Shown here one piece after another: positions 48,204-58,065 of a stretch of DNA of 64,000 bases. Every line of letters starts with the position of its first letter. Position 1 is the stretch's first letter. The translations under genes were made by a program, and so were the position numbers. Source of the stretch: Psychrobacter sp. Ps6 (GTDB lineage Bacteria > Pseudomonadota > Gammaproteobacteria > Pseudomonadales > Moraxellaceae); the NCBI RefSeq assembly GCF_022129235.1, contig NZ_JADQAI010000002.1, positions 62,001 through 126,000 on the forward strand, in the 5' to 3' direction. Below the pieces are notes generated by a model. The model worked only from the letters and a program-made list of their open reading frames with translations. It did not search any database and was not told the DNA's origin.

Positions 48204-49402
48204 CGTGACGTCTCCTTGTCAGTAGATACTTGAGCCATCTGACTCCGATTGACCAATGCTTCAAACGCACTACCATCCTGCCTAGTCATGTTCGGTACGT
48301 AGCGACTATAAGTATTAAACAGCATCTTAGTCGTAGCGTGTCCCATTTGACTAGCAATCCATTCAGGACTTTCCCCAGCAGCTAACCATAGCGTTGCTGC
48401 AGTATGACGAGTCTGATAAGCATTGCGCTTTTTCAGACCTAAAATCTTAAGAGTAGGGTGCCAAACACGTTTATTTACGTTGTTATAATCAAGTGGTTCA
48501 CCTGTATGCGCGCAAAATACATAGTCAGATCGCTTATAAGTGATGGTCTGCTGTTCCTTCAGAGCATCGTAGACCCAAGGTGACATTTGAATCGCACGAT
48601 AAGACTCCTGAGTCTTAGGAGGAACAATTTTGCCCTTAACATAAGCTTGTTTGATCACAATCTCACGTCGATCAAAGTCAATGTTCTCCCACGTCAATCC
48701 ATCGATCTCACTCGTACGCATCCCTGTGAAAAAACGTACCAGATAATAATTGCGATAGTCTGCTCTCACCCCATTGATAAACGTCCAAACCTCACTTAGT
48801 GTGAATGGTTGAATATCCGTTTTGGGCTGTTTGAGCGCATTGATATCGTAGTAAGGATTATCAAATTTATAGCGTTTAGCTGCTTCTTTTAGTATCATAC
48901 CTAAAGGTACCATTATCGAATTGATGCGTGCCGCTGACAGATGTTTGTTAGCTTTTCCGTAAGTCACTTTGGCGAGGGATGAACGGAAAGCTAATACATC
49001 TGTCTTTTTTATGAGATGAATGGGTTTAGTCCCAAACTTAGCAATCAAGTACATATCAATAATCTCCTTTATTTTGCGCTTGTAAGTATCACGCCATTCA
49101 ATTTCTTTTTCAGAAAACCATAATTTTGCAAACTGTTCAAAAGAGGGCGTATCGGTACTAATGCATTCCTTGCGGTTGTTTAACGCTACCATCTGTGCCG
49201 CTTTATCACTTTTTGGAAAGTACTTAGCATAGTTGAACAGTCCTAAAACGATTTCTGCTTCCATTTTCTCAATCACTTTTTCAAGCTTCTTGCGATTCGC
49301 TGGTGTGTCTGTTAGGTTTGTCGTCTCCCGACAGCGTATACCCATATAGTAAAAATCGACAAATAGCATATTGCTCCCTCTACGGGTTCTAATACTAGCC
49401 AT
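48200..49402 (-). CDS. int: Phage-type tyrosine integrase
   Basis: A 400-residue integrase with an N-terminal arm-binding region (MASIRTRRGSNMLFVDFYYMGIR), a core-binding SAM-like domain and the catalytic domain. The active-site set is complete: TGMRTSEIDGL (Arg), QTRHTAATLWLAAG (HxxR), MGHATTKMLFNTYSRYV (His and nucleophile Tyr). AAGGAGG precedes the ATG. It lies about 0.8 kb from the 3' end of tRNA-Val, with an AlpA-like gene upstream, the usual set-up of prophages, satellites and islands that integrate in tRNA genes. Confidence 0.92.
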   Translation of the reverse strand: MASIRTRRGSNMLFVDFYYMGIRCRETTNLTDTPANRKKLEKVIEKMEAEIVLGLFNYAKYFPKSDKAAQMVALNNRKECISTDTPSFEQFAKLWFSEKEIEWRDTYKRKIKEIIDMYLIAKFGTKPIHLIKKTDVLAFRSSLAKVTYGKANKHLSAARINSIMVPLGMILKEAAKRYKFDNPYYDINALKQPKTDIQPFTLSEVWTFINGVRADYRNYYLVRFFTGMRTSEIDGLTWENIDFDRREIVIKQAYVKGKIVPPKTQESYRAIQMSPWVYDALKEQQTITYKRSDYVFCAHTGEPLDYNNVNKRVWHPTLKILGLKKRNAYQTRHTAATLWLAAGESPEWIASQMGHATTKMLFNTYSRYVPNMTRQDGSAFEALVNRSQMAQVSTDKETSR

Positions 49403-49413
49403 CCTATTCCTCC

Positions 49414-49629
49414 TTATTGTAGTGCCATGGCATTGACGCTACCGGCAATGCCAGTGCGCATATCTTTTTCAATCTCTTCCCAAATGTACAAAATTTTACG
49501 ACCACCGAATGGGCGTATATAATGAATGCCTTCGATAAGCACGCTATCTTTGAGCTCATTACGGATAGTACGAGGGTTATATTTGATGAGCTCAGAAAGC
49601 TCTTGGGTAGTTAGGTAGGTATGTGACAT
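49414..49629 (-). CDS. AlpA/excisionase-like DNA-binding protein
   Basis: A 71-residue protein starting MSHTYLTTQELSELIKYNPRTIRNEL, a winged helix-turn-helix of the excisionase/MerR-like type, with FGGRKILYIWEEIEKDM completing the fold. AAGGA precedes the ATG at 49629; an in-frame start 21 bases earlier is weaker. It is 11 bases ahead of the integrase gene and probably co-transcribed, a normal arrangement for a recombination directionality factor or integrase regulator. Confidence 0.75.
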   Translation of the reverse strand: MSHTYLTTQELSELIKYNPRTIRNELKDSVLIEGIHYIRPFGGRKILYIWEEIEKDMRTGIAGSVNAMALQ

Positions 49630-49668
49630 AATAAATTCCTTGTAAGCCAATTAAATAACTAGGTTGTT

Positions 49669-49725
49669 TTATCGAGATAACAAATAGTTTTATAAAAGTA
49701 ATTTGTTGTTCGATAGAATTACTTT
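49669..49725. promoter_or_regulatory. Divergent control region with two inverted repeats
   Basis: Between the AlpA-like gene and the plus-strand XRE gene lie TTATC-GA-GATAA (49669-49680) and 9-bp arms AAAGTAATT / AATTACTTT (49695-49725, 13-base loop). Such symmetric sites in a 150-base divergent gap suit binding by the XRE regulator, as in phage lysogeny switches. Confidence 0.45.
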
Positions 49726-49779
49726 ACTAGCTATTGTTAGTTGATGCAAGTACTTTTTTAGTCTATTAAGGAATTATTA

Positions 49780-50004
49780 ATGATTTTATGTAATTTACCA
49801 GTGCTACTAGCTGAACGACGTATGAAGGTGGCAGATCTAATAAGGATGACAGGAATTAGTAAGTCGACAGTGCACAAGATCTATAACGAACAGACTTCAA
49901 GAATAGATTTTGACACTATGGATAAAATTTGTGAGGCACTAGATATTGAAGTAGGTGATTTATTTACTTATGTACCTAACGAGTCGCTAGATAAAGAGAA
50001 GTAA
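49780..50004 (+). CDS. Cro/CI-type XRE regulator
   Basis: A 74-residue HTH protein: MILCNLPVLLAERRMKVADLIRMTG, SKSTVHKIYNEQTSRIDFDTMDKICEALD and VGDLFTYVP, the compact style of YozG/Cro-like repressors. It is divergent from the AlpA-integrase unit and may repress it. TTAAGGAAT precedes the ATG by about 10 bases. Confidence 0.82.
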   Translation: MILCNLPVLLAERRMKVADLIRMTGISKSTVHKIYNEQTSRIDFDTMDKICEALDIEVGDLFTYVPNESLDKEK

Positions 50005-50205
50005 ATCAATTTTGAGATTGCTTTAGATAGTTTAGGGTAGAGGTCAAAAGTGCTACTCTGAAAGAAAGGCGAAATAGATAGCAGGCGCAACTTAGGCACA
50101 ATTTGGGCACACACGTTTTTTGATGATGTTTGCTGAAAGTGAGAAAAGAGGTAATTTGAATCGACGTATAGTTTCCTTTTCCGCTACAGCCCATATTTCA
50201 CGGAC

Positions 50206-50238
50206 AAAAAAAAGCCCCAATCTTAAGATCGGGGCTTT
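50206..50238 (-). terminator. Terminator of tRNA-Val
   Basis: AAAGCCCC and GGGGCTTT, with an inner palindrome ATCTTAAGAT, form a strong hairpin; on the minus strand it is followed by a run of eight T. It lies just after the CCA end of the tRNA. Confidence 0.85.
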
Positions 50239-50245
50239 CTAAATT

Positions 50246-50322
<77 letters not shown>

Positions 50323-50335
50323 ATTTAGGTTGAGC

Positions 50336-50363
50336 ATTTTAGCAAGTTTCTCAGACTTTGCAA
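50336..50363 (-). promoter_or_regulatory. Promoter of tRNA-Val
   Basis: Minus-strand TTGCAA, a 16-base spacer and TAAAAT end 14 bases before the tRNA 5' end, the position expected for a tRNA promoter. Confidence 0.6.
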
Positions 50364-50396
50364 GCCTTTTTTATAATAATTCTATTTTATTATCAT

Positions 50397-50429
50397 AATA
50401 TTTGATGTTACGCGCCATTATCAAATATT
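50397..50429. repeat. Inverted repeat in the tRNA-Val / yqjG gap
   Basis: Perfect 10-bp arms AATATTTGAT and ATCAAATATT are separated by 13 bases. The rest of the 313-base gap (50323-50635) holds only the tRNA promoter and AT-rich sequence. No T-run follows in either direction, so an operator is more likely than a terminator. Confidence 0.5.
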
Positions 50430-50635
50430 GCAGTATGTTTTTTATGTATGTTTTCTAAATATTTAATTTAACACGTTTAGTTTTTATTGTTAATAATAGG
50501 GTGAAACCGAATGGATCAGCGCCTATAACTGGTATTATATCTCTCTAACGAATGTGATGGTCATAATAGCAATGATGTAAAGTCATTCGTGTTAAACAAG
50601 CATTCAATGAAAACTAGAATTAGTCGGAGGATAAC

Positions 50636-51613
50636 ATGGGCTTATTGGTAGATGGTAAGTGGCAAGATAAATGGTACGACACGGAAGAAAATGGTGGTCG
50701 ATTTGAGCGTGAAGATGCCGGGTTTAGGAACTGGGTAACGGTAGATGGCAGTGCAGGTCCTACAGGTGTTGGCGGATTTAAAGCTGAATCTGATCGCTAT
50801 CACCTATACGTGTCGCTAGCCTGCCCTTGGGCACACCGCACTTTGGTTTATCGTAAGCTTAAAGGTTTGGAGCAGATCATTCCGATATCTGTGGTTCATC
50901 CTTTTATGGGAGAGCACGGCTGGACGTTTGCAGAGGGCGAGGGCGTGATTGCTGATCCGCTTATCCATGCAGATTATGCTTATGAGCTTTATATTAAAGC
51001 AAAACCCAATTATACGGGACGAGTTACTGTTCCGATTTTATGGGACAAAAAGACCAATACGATTGTGAGTAATGAGTCATCAGAGATCATTCGTATGTTT
51101 AATTCAGCTTTTGATGAGGTTGGCGCACTAGCAGGAGATTTTTCGCCAGCATCGTTATTGCCAGAAATCGATGACATTAATGCGTTTGTCTATACGACGA
51201 TTAATAATGGTGTGTACAAGGCTGGATTTTCGACCACACAAGAGGCTTATGAAGAGGCAGTGATTGAGCTGTTTGCCGCATTAGATACACTGGAAGCACG
51301 TCTAGCAGATAAGCGTTACCTCACAGGTAGCACTATCACCGAAGCGGATTGGCGACTATTTACCACCTTAGTTCGTTTTGACGCGGTTTATGTTGGGCAT
51401 TTTAAATGCAACCTGCGCCGCATTATCGACTATCCAAACCTGTGGGGCTATCTGCGTGATCTATACCAAGTTCCAGGTATCGCTGAGACAGTGAATATGG
51501 AGCACATCAAGCAACATTATTACACCAGCCACGCCAATATCAATCCCACTCGTATCATCCCTATTGGCCCTGCTATTGATTTTACGACAGCCCATCATCG
51601 TGATCAGCTATAG
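50636..51613 (+). CDS. yqjG: Glutathionyl-hydroquinone reductase (xi-class GST)
   Basis: A 325-residue xi-class glutathione transferase that removes glutathione from glutathionyl-hydroquinones. The catalytic Cys63 lies in LACPWAHRTLV, the family signature; VVHPFMGEHGW, VPILWDKKTNTIVSNESSEIIRM and a C-terminal helical domain with YPNLWGYLRDLYQ follow. The length is normal. CGGAGG precedes the ATG. It stands as a single gene ended by the shared terminator before hemB. Confidence 0.92.
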   Translation: MGLLVDGKWQDKWYDTEENGGRFEREDAGFRNWVTVDGSAGPTGVGGFKAESDRYHLYVSLACPWAHRTLVYRKLKGLEQIIPISVVHPFMGEHGWTFAEGEGVIADPLIHADYAYELYIKAKPNYTGRVTVPILWDKKTNTIVSNESSEIIRMFNSAFDEVGALAGDFSPASLLPEIDDINAFVYTTINNGVYKAGFSTTQEAYEEAVIELFAALDTLEARLADKRYLTGSTITEADWRLFTTLVRFDAVYVGHFKCNLRRIIDYPNLWGYLRDLYQVPGIAETVNMEHIKQHYYTSHANINPTRIIPIGPAIDFTTAHHRDQL

Positions 51614-51670
51614 ATATGTTTGTTTTATACATGTGAGCAAAAACGGCTTAGTATAAATAGAATCTCAATA

Positions 51671-51708
51671 AAAACACCCCAGCGACTATAAAGCAGCTGG
51701 GGTGTTTT
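51671..51708. terminator. Bidirectional terminator between yqjG and hemB
   Basis: AAAACACCCCAGC and GCTGGGGTGTTTT form a 13-bp stem with A and T runs on both sides, serving the convergent genes. Confidence 0.88.
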
Positions 51709-51735
51709 ACGATGTAAAAGGCATTTTAATTGATA

Positions 51736-52752
<1,017 letters not shown>

Positions 52753-52796
52753 TTACTATCATTTTAATAGTTATGGTGTTGCTCGAGTGAAAATTA

Positions 52797-52864
52797 TTTT
52801 ATAAGTCGTTTTTTATGGCGTCATGCTTTATGGCACTAACTTCTCAAAAAAGCGACTTATAAAA
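52797..52864. repeat. Long imperfect inverted repeat upstream of hemB
   Basis: TTTTATAAGTCGTTTTTT (52797-52814) and AAAAAAGCGACTTATAAAA (52846-52864) are reverse complements with one extra base, around a 31-base centre. It sits 54-121 bases upstream of the hemB start. It may be a regulatory structure or a remnant of a small repeat element. Confidence 0.6.
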
Positions 52865-52899
52865 CGATTTTACTATAACTAAAAGGCTCAAAATAAAGC

Positions 52900-52931
52900 A
52901 AAAAGCCCTACCAAGTTAAGTCGGTAGGGCT
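52900..52931 (-). terminator. Terminator of the RND efflux operon
   Basis: AGCCCTACC and GGTAGGGCT (9 bp) with a 10-base loop; on the minus strand a T-rich run follows. It lies after the outer-membrane channel gene. Confidence 0.75.
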
Positions 52932-52994
52932 GATGATACTTATCGACTATCAACGTGAAGATACGGTGACGTCACGAGATTATGAGCGCATTAT

Positions 52995-54803
52995 TTAAGG
53001 CTCAACAATCTGTGTGACAGGCACCTGTTCAACGCTCGCATCATTGAAGCGAGTCTCTTCAGTCACCACACCGACGGCTGCATCTTTTCTACCATCGTCA
53101 TTGACATCGACGATGGTGGTGGGTTCAAAAGTGGTGGTTTTTGTCGTTTGAGATTGCTTGATTGCTAACGCCTCTTGTGGAGACACAACAGGTGCTGAGC
53201 CAGCTGCTTGAATAGCATTTGTTGCTTTGGCTTTTGCACTTTTGGCAGATCCAGTGACGATTTGGGCTAAGTTGGTGTGCTGCGGTACAGGAATCACTGC
53301 TGGCACATCAAGGTTAGCACCGCCACCGAGGGCTTGATACAGCTCAACTTGACTGGTGATTTTCTGTAGCTCTAAATCCAATATACCTTGCTGAGTAGAG
53401 AATAGAGAACGCTGAGCATCAAGTACGTCTAGATAGTTATCAAGACCGGCTTTGAAGCGGGCATCAGCAATTTGATAAGTCTGTTCAAAGTTATCTTGCA
53501 AGCGATACTGCGACTGTAGCTGCTCACCCAAAGTAGCACGCGTAGCCAGTACGTCTGACACTTCACGGAAGGCGGTCTGAATAGCACCCTCATAATTTGC
53601 CAATGTTTGCTTGCGTTCGATTTGGGCGACATCATAATTGGCATCCAAGCGACCAGCATCAAAAATAGGCACGCTAATGTTAGGACCAAATGACCAACCA
53701 ACCGCGCTGTTTTTGAACAAATCGCTCAGGCTGCTACTACTCACACCGACACTACTGGCAAGGCTGATCGAAGGATAATAAGCAGCACGAGCCGCTTCGA
53801 TATTGGCACCAGCTGCTTTTAGGTTATATTCTGCTTGTAGCACATCAGGACGATAGCGTAACAGCTCGCTTGGCAGTCCTGCGCTAAATATCTTTTGAGT
53901 AGTGATATTGCTGACCGCAGGCGTTGGGATCAGCTCATTTGGTATAGCGCCGCCCACCAAGTACTGCAAGGCATTACGTGATTGCAGAATACTGCTTTGC
54001 GCGCGTAGTACCGCTAGCTTAGCATTCTCAAGTGACGCACTGGCTTGTAGTGATGGTAGCTTGGGATCAATACCTGCTTCAAAGCGCTTATTAGCGATAA
54101 ACAGTGACTGCTCACGGCTCTGTACGGTGGCTTCAGCCAATTTTAACTGTGCCAGACTGTAGCTGAGATTGGCATAGCTTTGGGCAATATTACTAATCAG
54201 GCTGATCTGGGTGGCATCTTTGGCAGCAGTGGTTGCCAAGAAGCTTTGCAGCGCTTGATCTTTTAGGCTGGCTATTCGGCCCCAAAAGTCTAGCTCGTAG
54301 CTGGCAAGACCAAGCTGTACGTTATAGCTGCTGTTTGGACTAGTGCTGACACGGTTTTGCGCCTGACGAGTATAGCCTGCGCTGCCGTTGATGGCTGGGG
54401 CGTCATTGATATCGGTGATTTGATATTGTGCACGTGCTTTTTCAATTGCCAAACGCGCACTTTCAAAGTCTTTGTTTTTCTCAAGGCCTAACGCAATCAG
54501 TCCTTTTAAGCGCTCATCGCTATAAAAGTTCTGCCAACGCTGGGCAGCAATACTTGGCTGCTCAGGAGTGCTGATTGTTTCCTCATCGAACGCACCGTAG
54601 GTTTGCTCCATGGGGATATTTGGCTCTGCTAGGACAGGACTCATATCCGCTTTTGGGATAGTGTTACAAGCTGCCATGCTCATTGCTAAGGCAGTCAGAC
54701 CTAATAGGCGACTACCATTTTTGCGCAAGCGTGAGATAGCTGGCTGTGCAGCAGATACTGGTACTGCTGCTGAGTTGGTGATAAACATATTTTGAGCACT
54801 CAT
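52995..54803 (-). CDS. Outer-membrane efflux channel, OprM/AdeC-like lipoprotein, with C-terminal extension
   Basis: A 602-residue TolC-family protein with lipobox AMSMAAC (Cys about 46) after an unusually long, basic N-region; a start at residue 6 (MFITNS) is also possible. Two OEP repeats run from about 90 to 490. They are followed by about 110 extra residues, rich in Ala, Thr and Lys and containing DVNDDGRKDAAVG, a calcium-binding-like loop not normal in OprM. GGAG lies 8 bases before the ATG, and the start overlaps the RND stop by one base. It should form the exit duct of the efflux pump. Confidence 0.9.
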   Translation of the reverse strand: MSAQNMFITNSAAVPVSAAQPAISRLRKNGSRLLGLTALAMSMAACNTIPKADMSPVLAEPNIPMEQTYGAFDEETISTPEQPSIAAQRWQNFYSDERLKGLIALGLEKNKDFESARLAIEKARAQYQITDINDAPAINGSAGYTRQAQNRVSTSPNSSYNVQLGLASYELDFWGRIASLKDQALQSFLATTAAKDATQISLISNIAQSYANLSYSLAQLKLAEATVQSREQSLFIANKRFEAGIDPKLPSLQASASLENAKLAVLRAQSSILQSRNALQYLVGGAIPNELIPTPAVSNITTQKIFSAGLPSELLRYRPDVLQAEYNLKAAGANIEAARAAYYPSISLASSVGVSSSSLSDLFKNSAVGWSFGPNISVPIFDAGRLDANYDVAQIERKQTLANYEGAIQTAFREVSDVLATRATLGEQLQSQYRLQDNFEQTYQIADARFKAGLDNYLDVLDAQRSLFSTQQGILDLELQKITSQVELYQALGGGANLDVPAVIPVPQHTNLAQIVTGSAKSAKAKATNAIQAAGSAPVVSPQEALAIKQSQTTKTTTFEPTTIVDVNDDGRKDAAVGVVTEETRFNDASVEQVPVTQIVEP

Positions 54804-57800
54804 TATCTATTGTCTCCAAGGCTTGCAGGCTGATAGTTATCAGAAGGCATTGGGTTGTGCGAGTCAGGCGTACCGTTGCCATCATCTCTATCGTTTGGCT
54901 TATTGTTCTCATATTTGTGCGGGAACGCGCTACGCACCCAGATATAGAACATAGGAATAAAGAAGATGCCTAATAATGTGGCAGTGATAACACCACCGAC
55001 AACACTGGTACCGATAGCGTTCTGACTGCCTGAACCTGGACCATTTGCCAAGAATAATGGCACAACACCCAGTCCAAAGGCAAGTGAGGTCATAATAATC
55101 GGACGCAGACGTTGACGCGCGGCTGTCATGACGGCCTCTCTGAGACTATAACCTTCCTCTTGGTGTTCTTTGGCAAACTCGATAATCAAGATGGCATTTT
55201 TGGCGGACAAACCAACGACGGTGAGTAGACCCACTTGCAAGTAAATATCGTTGGCAAAACCACGTAGCCACGTAAATATCACCGCGCCCAATACCCCAAG
55301 TGGAATAACCAATAGGACAGAGAAGGGGATAGACCAGCTCTCATATAGTGCCGCCAAGCACAAGAATACGACGAGGATTGAAAGCGCATAAAGCATCGGC
55401 GCTTGGGCACCTGATTTTTGCTCTTCCAATGACATACCCGTCCACTCGTAACTGATGCCTTCAGGTAATTTGTCTATCATGGCTTCCATTGAGCTCATGG
55501 CTTCACCAGTACTTAAGCCTGGCGCTGCGCTACCTTGGATATTCATTGATGGCAAGCTGTTATAACGAGTAAGACGTGGCGAACCTGACTGCCATTCACT
55601 GCTAGAGAATGCGTCGAATGAAATCATATCATTCGTCTCATTTCGTACATACCACTTACCAATGTCATCAGGGTTGGTACGGCTACTGGCTTCACCTTGT
55701 ACATAGACACGTTTGATACGGCCGCGATCGATGAAATCGTTGACGTAGCTTGAGCCCCATGCAGTCGAGATGACGCTATTGATGTTACTCAATGATAGGC
55801 CATAAGCGGCCGCTTGCTCTTGGTTAATGTTGACTTTGAGCTGTGGTGAATCTTCTTGACCGTTAGGACGCACACCAGATACTTGATCATTCTGTGCTGC
55901 CATCCCTAAGAGCATATTACGGGCTTCAAGTAACCCGTCGTGCCCAAGGTTACCACTGTCCTGAAGCATCAAATCAAAACCACTAGCATTACCAAGCTCA
56001 GTAATTGCTGGCGGTACAATAGCGAATACTTGTGCTTCATTTATTTGAGTAAAGAAATACCCCATTGCACGACCAGCAACGGCTTGCGCTGTGTTTTCAT
56101 CACCAGAACGCTCCTCCCAATCTGACAATCGAACGAATGCCAGACCCATGTTTTGACCTTGGCCGGCAAAACTAAAGCCAGCAATGGTAAAGACAGACGC
56201 AATGTTGTCAGTCTCTTGAGTATCATAATAGTTTCTAACTTTATCCAGTACGTCTTGCGTCTCATCTAATGTAGAGCCCGCAGGAAGCTGAACCAAGGTA
56301 AACATAATGCCCTGATCTTCTTCTGGTAAAAATGAGCCTGGAATACGTAAGAATACGACCGCCATGATACCGATGATGGCTGCATAGCCAATCATGTAAA
56401 GCCATTTAAAACGAATACTTTTGCCGACAAAGTTTTCATAAGAGCGGCTAAGTTTAAAGAAGCCACGGTTAAACCAACCAAAGAAACCCTTTTGCTTTTC
56501 GGTACTGCCTTTTTCGTGACTCTTACCACGTTTTAGTAAGGTGACACATAGCGCAGGAGTAAAAATAAGCGCGACCATGGCTGATAGCACCATGCTGGTA
56601 ATCAGTGTGATAGAGAACTGGCGATAAATCACCCCTGTTGAGCCACCAAAGAACGCCATTGGTATGAATACGGCAGACAAAATAAGCGCGATACCAATAA
56701 CGATCTTACTGATTTCACCCATCGACTGGGTAGTCGCGTCTTTGATAGAGATATGAGGATCTTCTTCCAAGATACGCTCGACGTTCTCTACCACAACGAT
56801 CGCATCATCGACCAGCAGACCGATGGAGAGTACCATAGCAAACATGGTCAATACGTTGATACTAAAGCCTGCAACGTATAGCACCGCAAAGGTACCTAAT
56901 AGGACAACAGGTACGGCAAGCGTTGGAATGATGGTTGCACGCCAGTTCTGTAAGAAAATGAACATGACGATAAAGACCAGCACGATCGCTTCGATAAGCG
57001 TATGCACGACTTGCTCGATAGAAAGCTTCACGAATGGCGTTGTGTCATAGGGAACAACTGATGCTAAACCTGCCGGGAAGTTTTGTTCCAGCTCTGCCAT
57101 ACGTGCACCAACAGCCTCACGAGTTTCAAGTGCGTTGGCACCACTAGCAAGTGAGATACCTAAACCAGCTGCTTCTTGTCCATTATATAAAGACAAAATA
57201 CTATAGTTTTCACTACCGATTTCGACGTCTGCTACATCGCCCAAACGTACTTGCGCACCAGAGACATCTGTTTTCAGCAGAATATTTTTAAACTCTTCAG
57301 GCGTTTGTAGATAGCTTTGAACAGTAACGGTTGCGTTGATAACCTGTTGATCTGTATCAGCAGGTGCCTGTCCTAACTGACCAGCAGATACCTGAGCATT
57401 TTGCGCTCGTATCGCATTGACGATATCAGATGGCACCATGTTATAACTGCGTAGGCGTGAAGGGTCAAGCCAAACGCGCATGGCATAGGTAGAACCAAAG
57501 ACCTGAACTTCACCCACACCTTCGACACGACTGATCGAATCGAGAACATTTGAGTTGATATAATCGGCAATATCGGCCCGATCCATACTGCCGTCTTCAG
57601 AGATGAACGCCTGCACCATCATAAAACTGCTGGATGACTTATTGACGTTAACACCTTGACGCTGTACCGATTCCGGTAGCGCACTCATCGCCGCTTGCAG
57701 TTTGTTCTGTACTTGTACCTGTGCTGTATCAGAGTCGGTACCATTTTCAAAGGTGAGCGTGACTGATGCACCACCATTCGAAGAGCTCGATGATGACATG

Positions 57801-58030
57801 TACATCAGGCCATCTAGACCTTTCATACGCTGTTCAATGACCTGTACAACGGAGTTTTCAACGGTTTGAGCATTAGCACCAGGATAGCTTGCACTGACCG
57901 AAATCGTCGGTGGCGCAATACGTGGATACTGTTCAATCGGTAGATTAAGAACCGATAACACCCCAATGAGCATGACCAAAACAGCCAGCACCCAAGCAAA
58001 AATAGGGCGATTAATAAAAAAACGTGACAT
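54803..58030 (-). CDS. RND multidrug efflux transporter (AcrB/AdeB/MexB-like, HAE1)
   Basis: A 1075-residue inner-membrane RND pump with twelve membrane segments. The N-terminus MSRFFINRPIFAWVLAVLVML is canonical (first 20: FINRPIFAWVLAVLVM). The proton-relay pair is in LLVDDAIVVVENVER, and LPEEDQG starts the second porter region. It ends with a hydrophilic Asn/Asp-rich tail of about 40 residues. It expels hydrophobic drugs, dyes and detergents, powered by protons. It sits between the adaptor (35-base gap) and the outer-membrane channel. Confidence 0.94.
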   Translation of the reverse strand: MSRFFINRPIFAWVLAVLVMLIGVLSVLNLPIEQYPRIAPPTISVSASYPGANAQTVENSVVQVIEQRMKGLDGLMYMSSSSSSNGGASVTLTFENGTDSDTAQVQVQNKLQAAMSALPESVQRQGVNVNKSSSSFMMVQAFISEDGSMDRADIADYINSNVLDSISRVEGVGEVQVFGSTYAMRVWLDPSRLRSYNMVPSDIVNAIRAQNAQVSAGQLGQAPADTDQQVINATVTVQSYLQTPEEFKNILLKTDVSGAQVRLGDVADVEIGSENYSILSLYNGQEAAGLGISLASGANALETREAVGARMAELEQNFPAGLASVVPYDTTPFVKLSIEQVVHTLIEAIVLVFIVMFIFLQNWRATIIPTLAVPVVLLGTFAVLYVAGFSINVLTMFAMVLSIGLLVDDAIVVVENVERILEEDPHISIKDATTQSMGEISKIVIGIALILSAVFIPMAFFGGSTGVIYRQFSITLITSMVLSAMVALIFTPALCVTLLKRGKSHEKGSTEKQKGFFGWFNRGFFKLSRSYENFVGKSIRFKWLYMIGYAAIIGIMAVVFLRIPGSFLPEEDQGIMFTLVQLPAGSTLDETQDVLDKVRNYYDTQETDNIASVFTIAGFSFAGQGQNMGLAFVRLSDWEERSGDENTAQAVAGRAMGYFFTQINEAQVFAIVPPAITELGNASGFDLMLQDSGNLGHDGLLEARNMLLGMAAQNDQVSGVRPNGQEDSPQLKVNINQEQAAAYGLSLSNINSVISTAWGSSYVNDFIDRGRIKRVYVQGEASSRTNPDDIGKWYVRNETNDMISFDAFSSSEWQSGSPRLTRYNSLPSMNIQGSAAPGLSTGEAMSSMEAMIDKLPEGISYEWTGMSLEEQKSGAQAPMLYALSILVVFLCLAALYESWSIPFSVLLVIPLGVLGAVIFTWLRGFANDIYLQVGLLTVVGLSAKNAILIIEFAKEHQEEGYSLREAVMTAARQRLRPIIMTSLAFGLGVVPLFLANGPGSGSQNAIGTSVVGGVITATLLGIFFIPMFYIWVRSAFPHKYENNKPNDRDDGNGTPDSHNPMPSDNYQPASLGDNR

Positions 58031-58065
58031 AGTATATCCCTAAGTCTTCCTGTCTTTGAATGGAA

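Noticed and set aside
50006..50194. Minus-strand 62-codon Cys-rich frame between the XRE gene and tRNA-Val
   Set aside because: No ribosome site, odd composition; the region more likely holds attachment or integrase-binding sequence.
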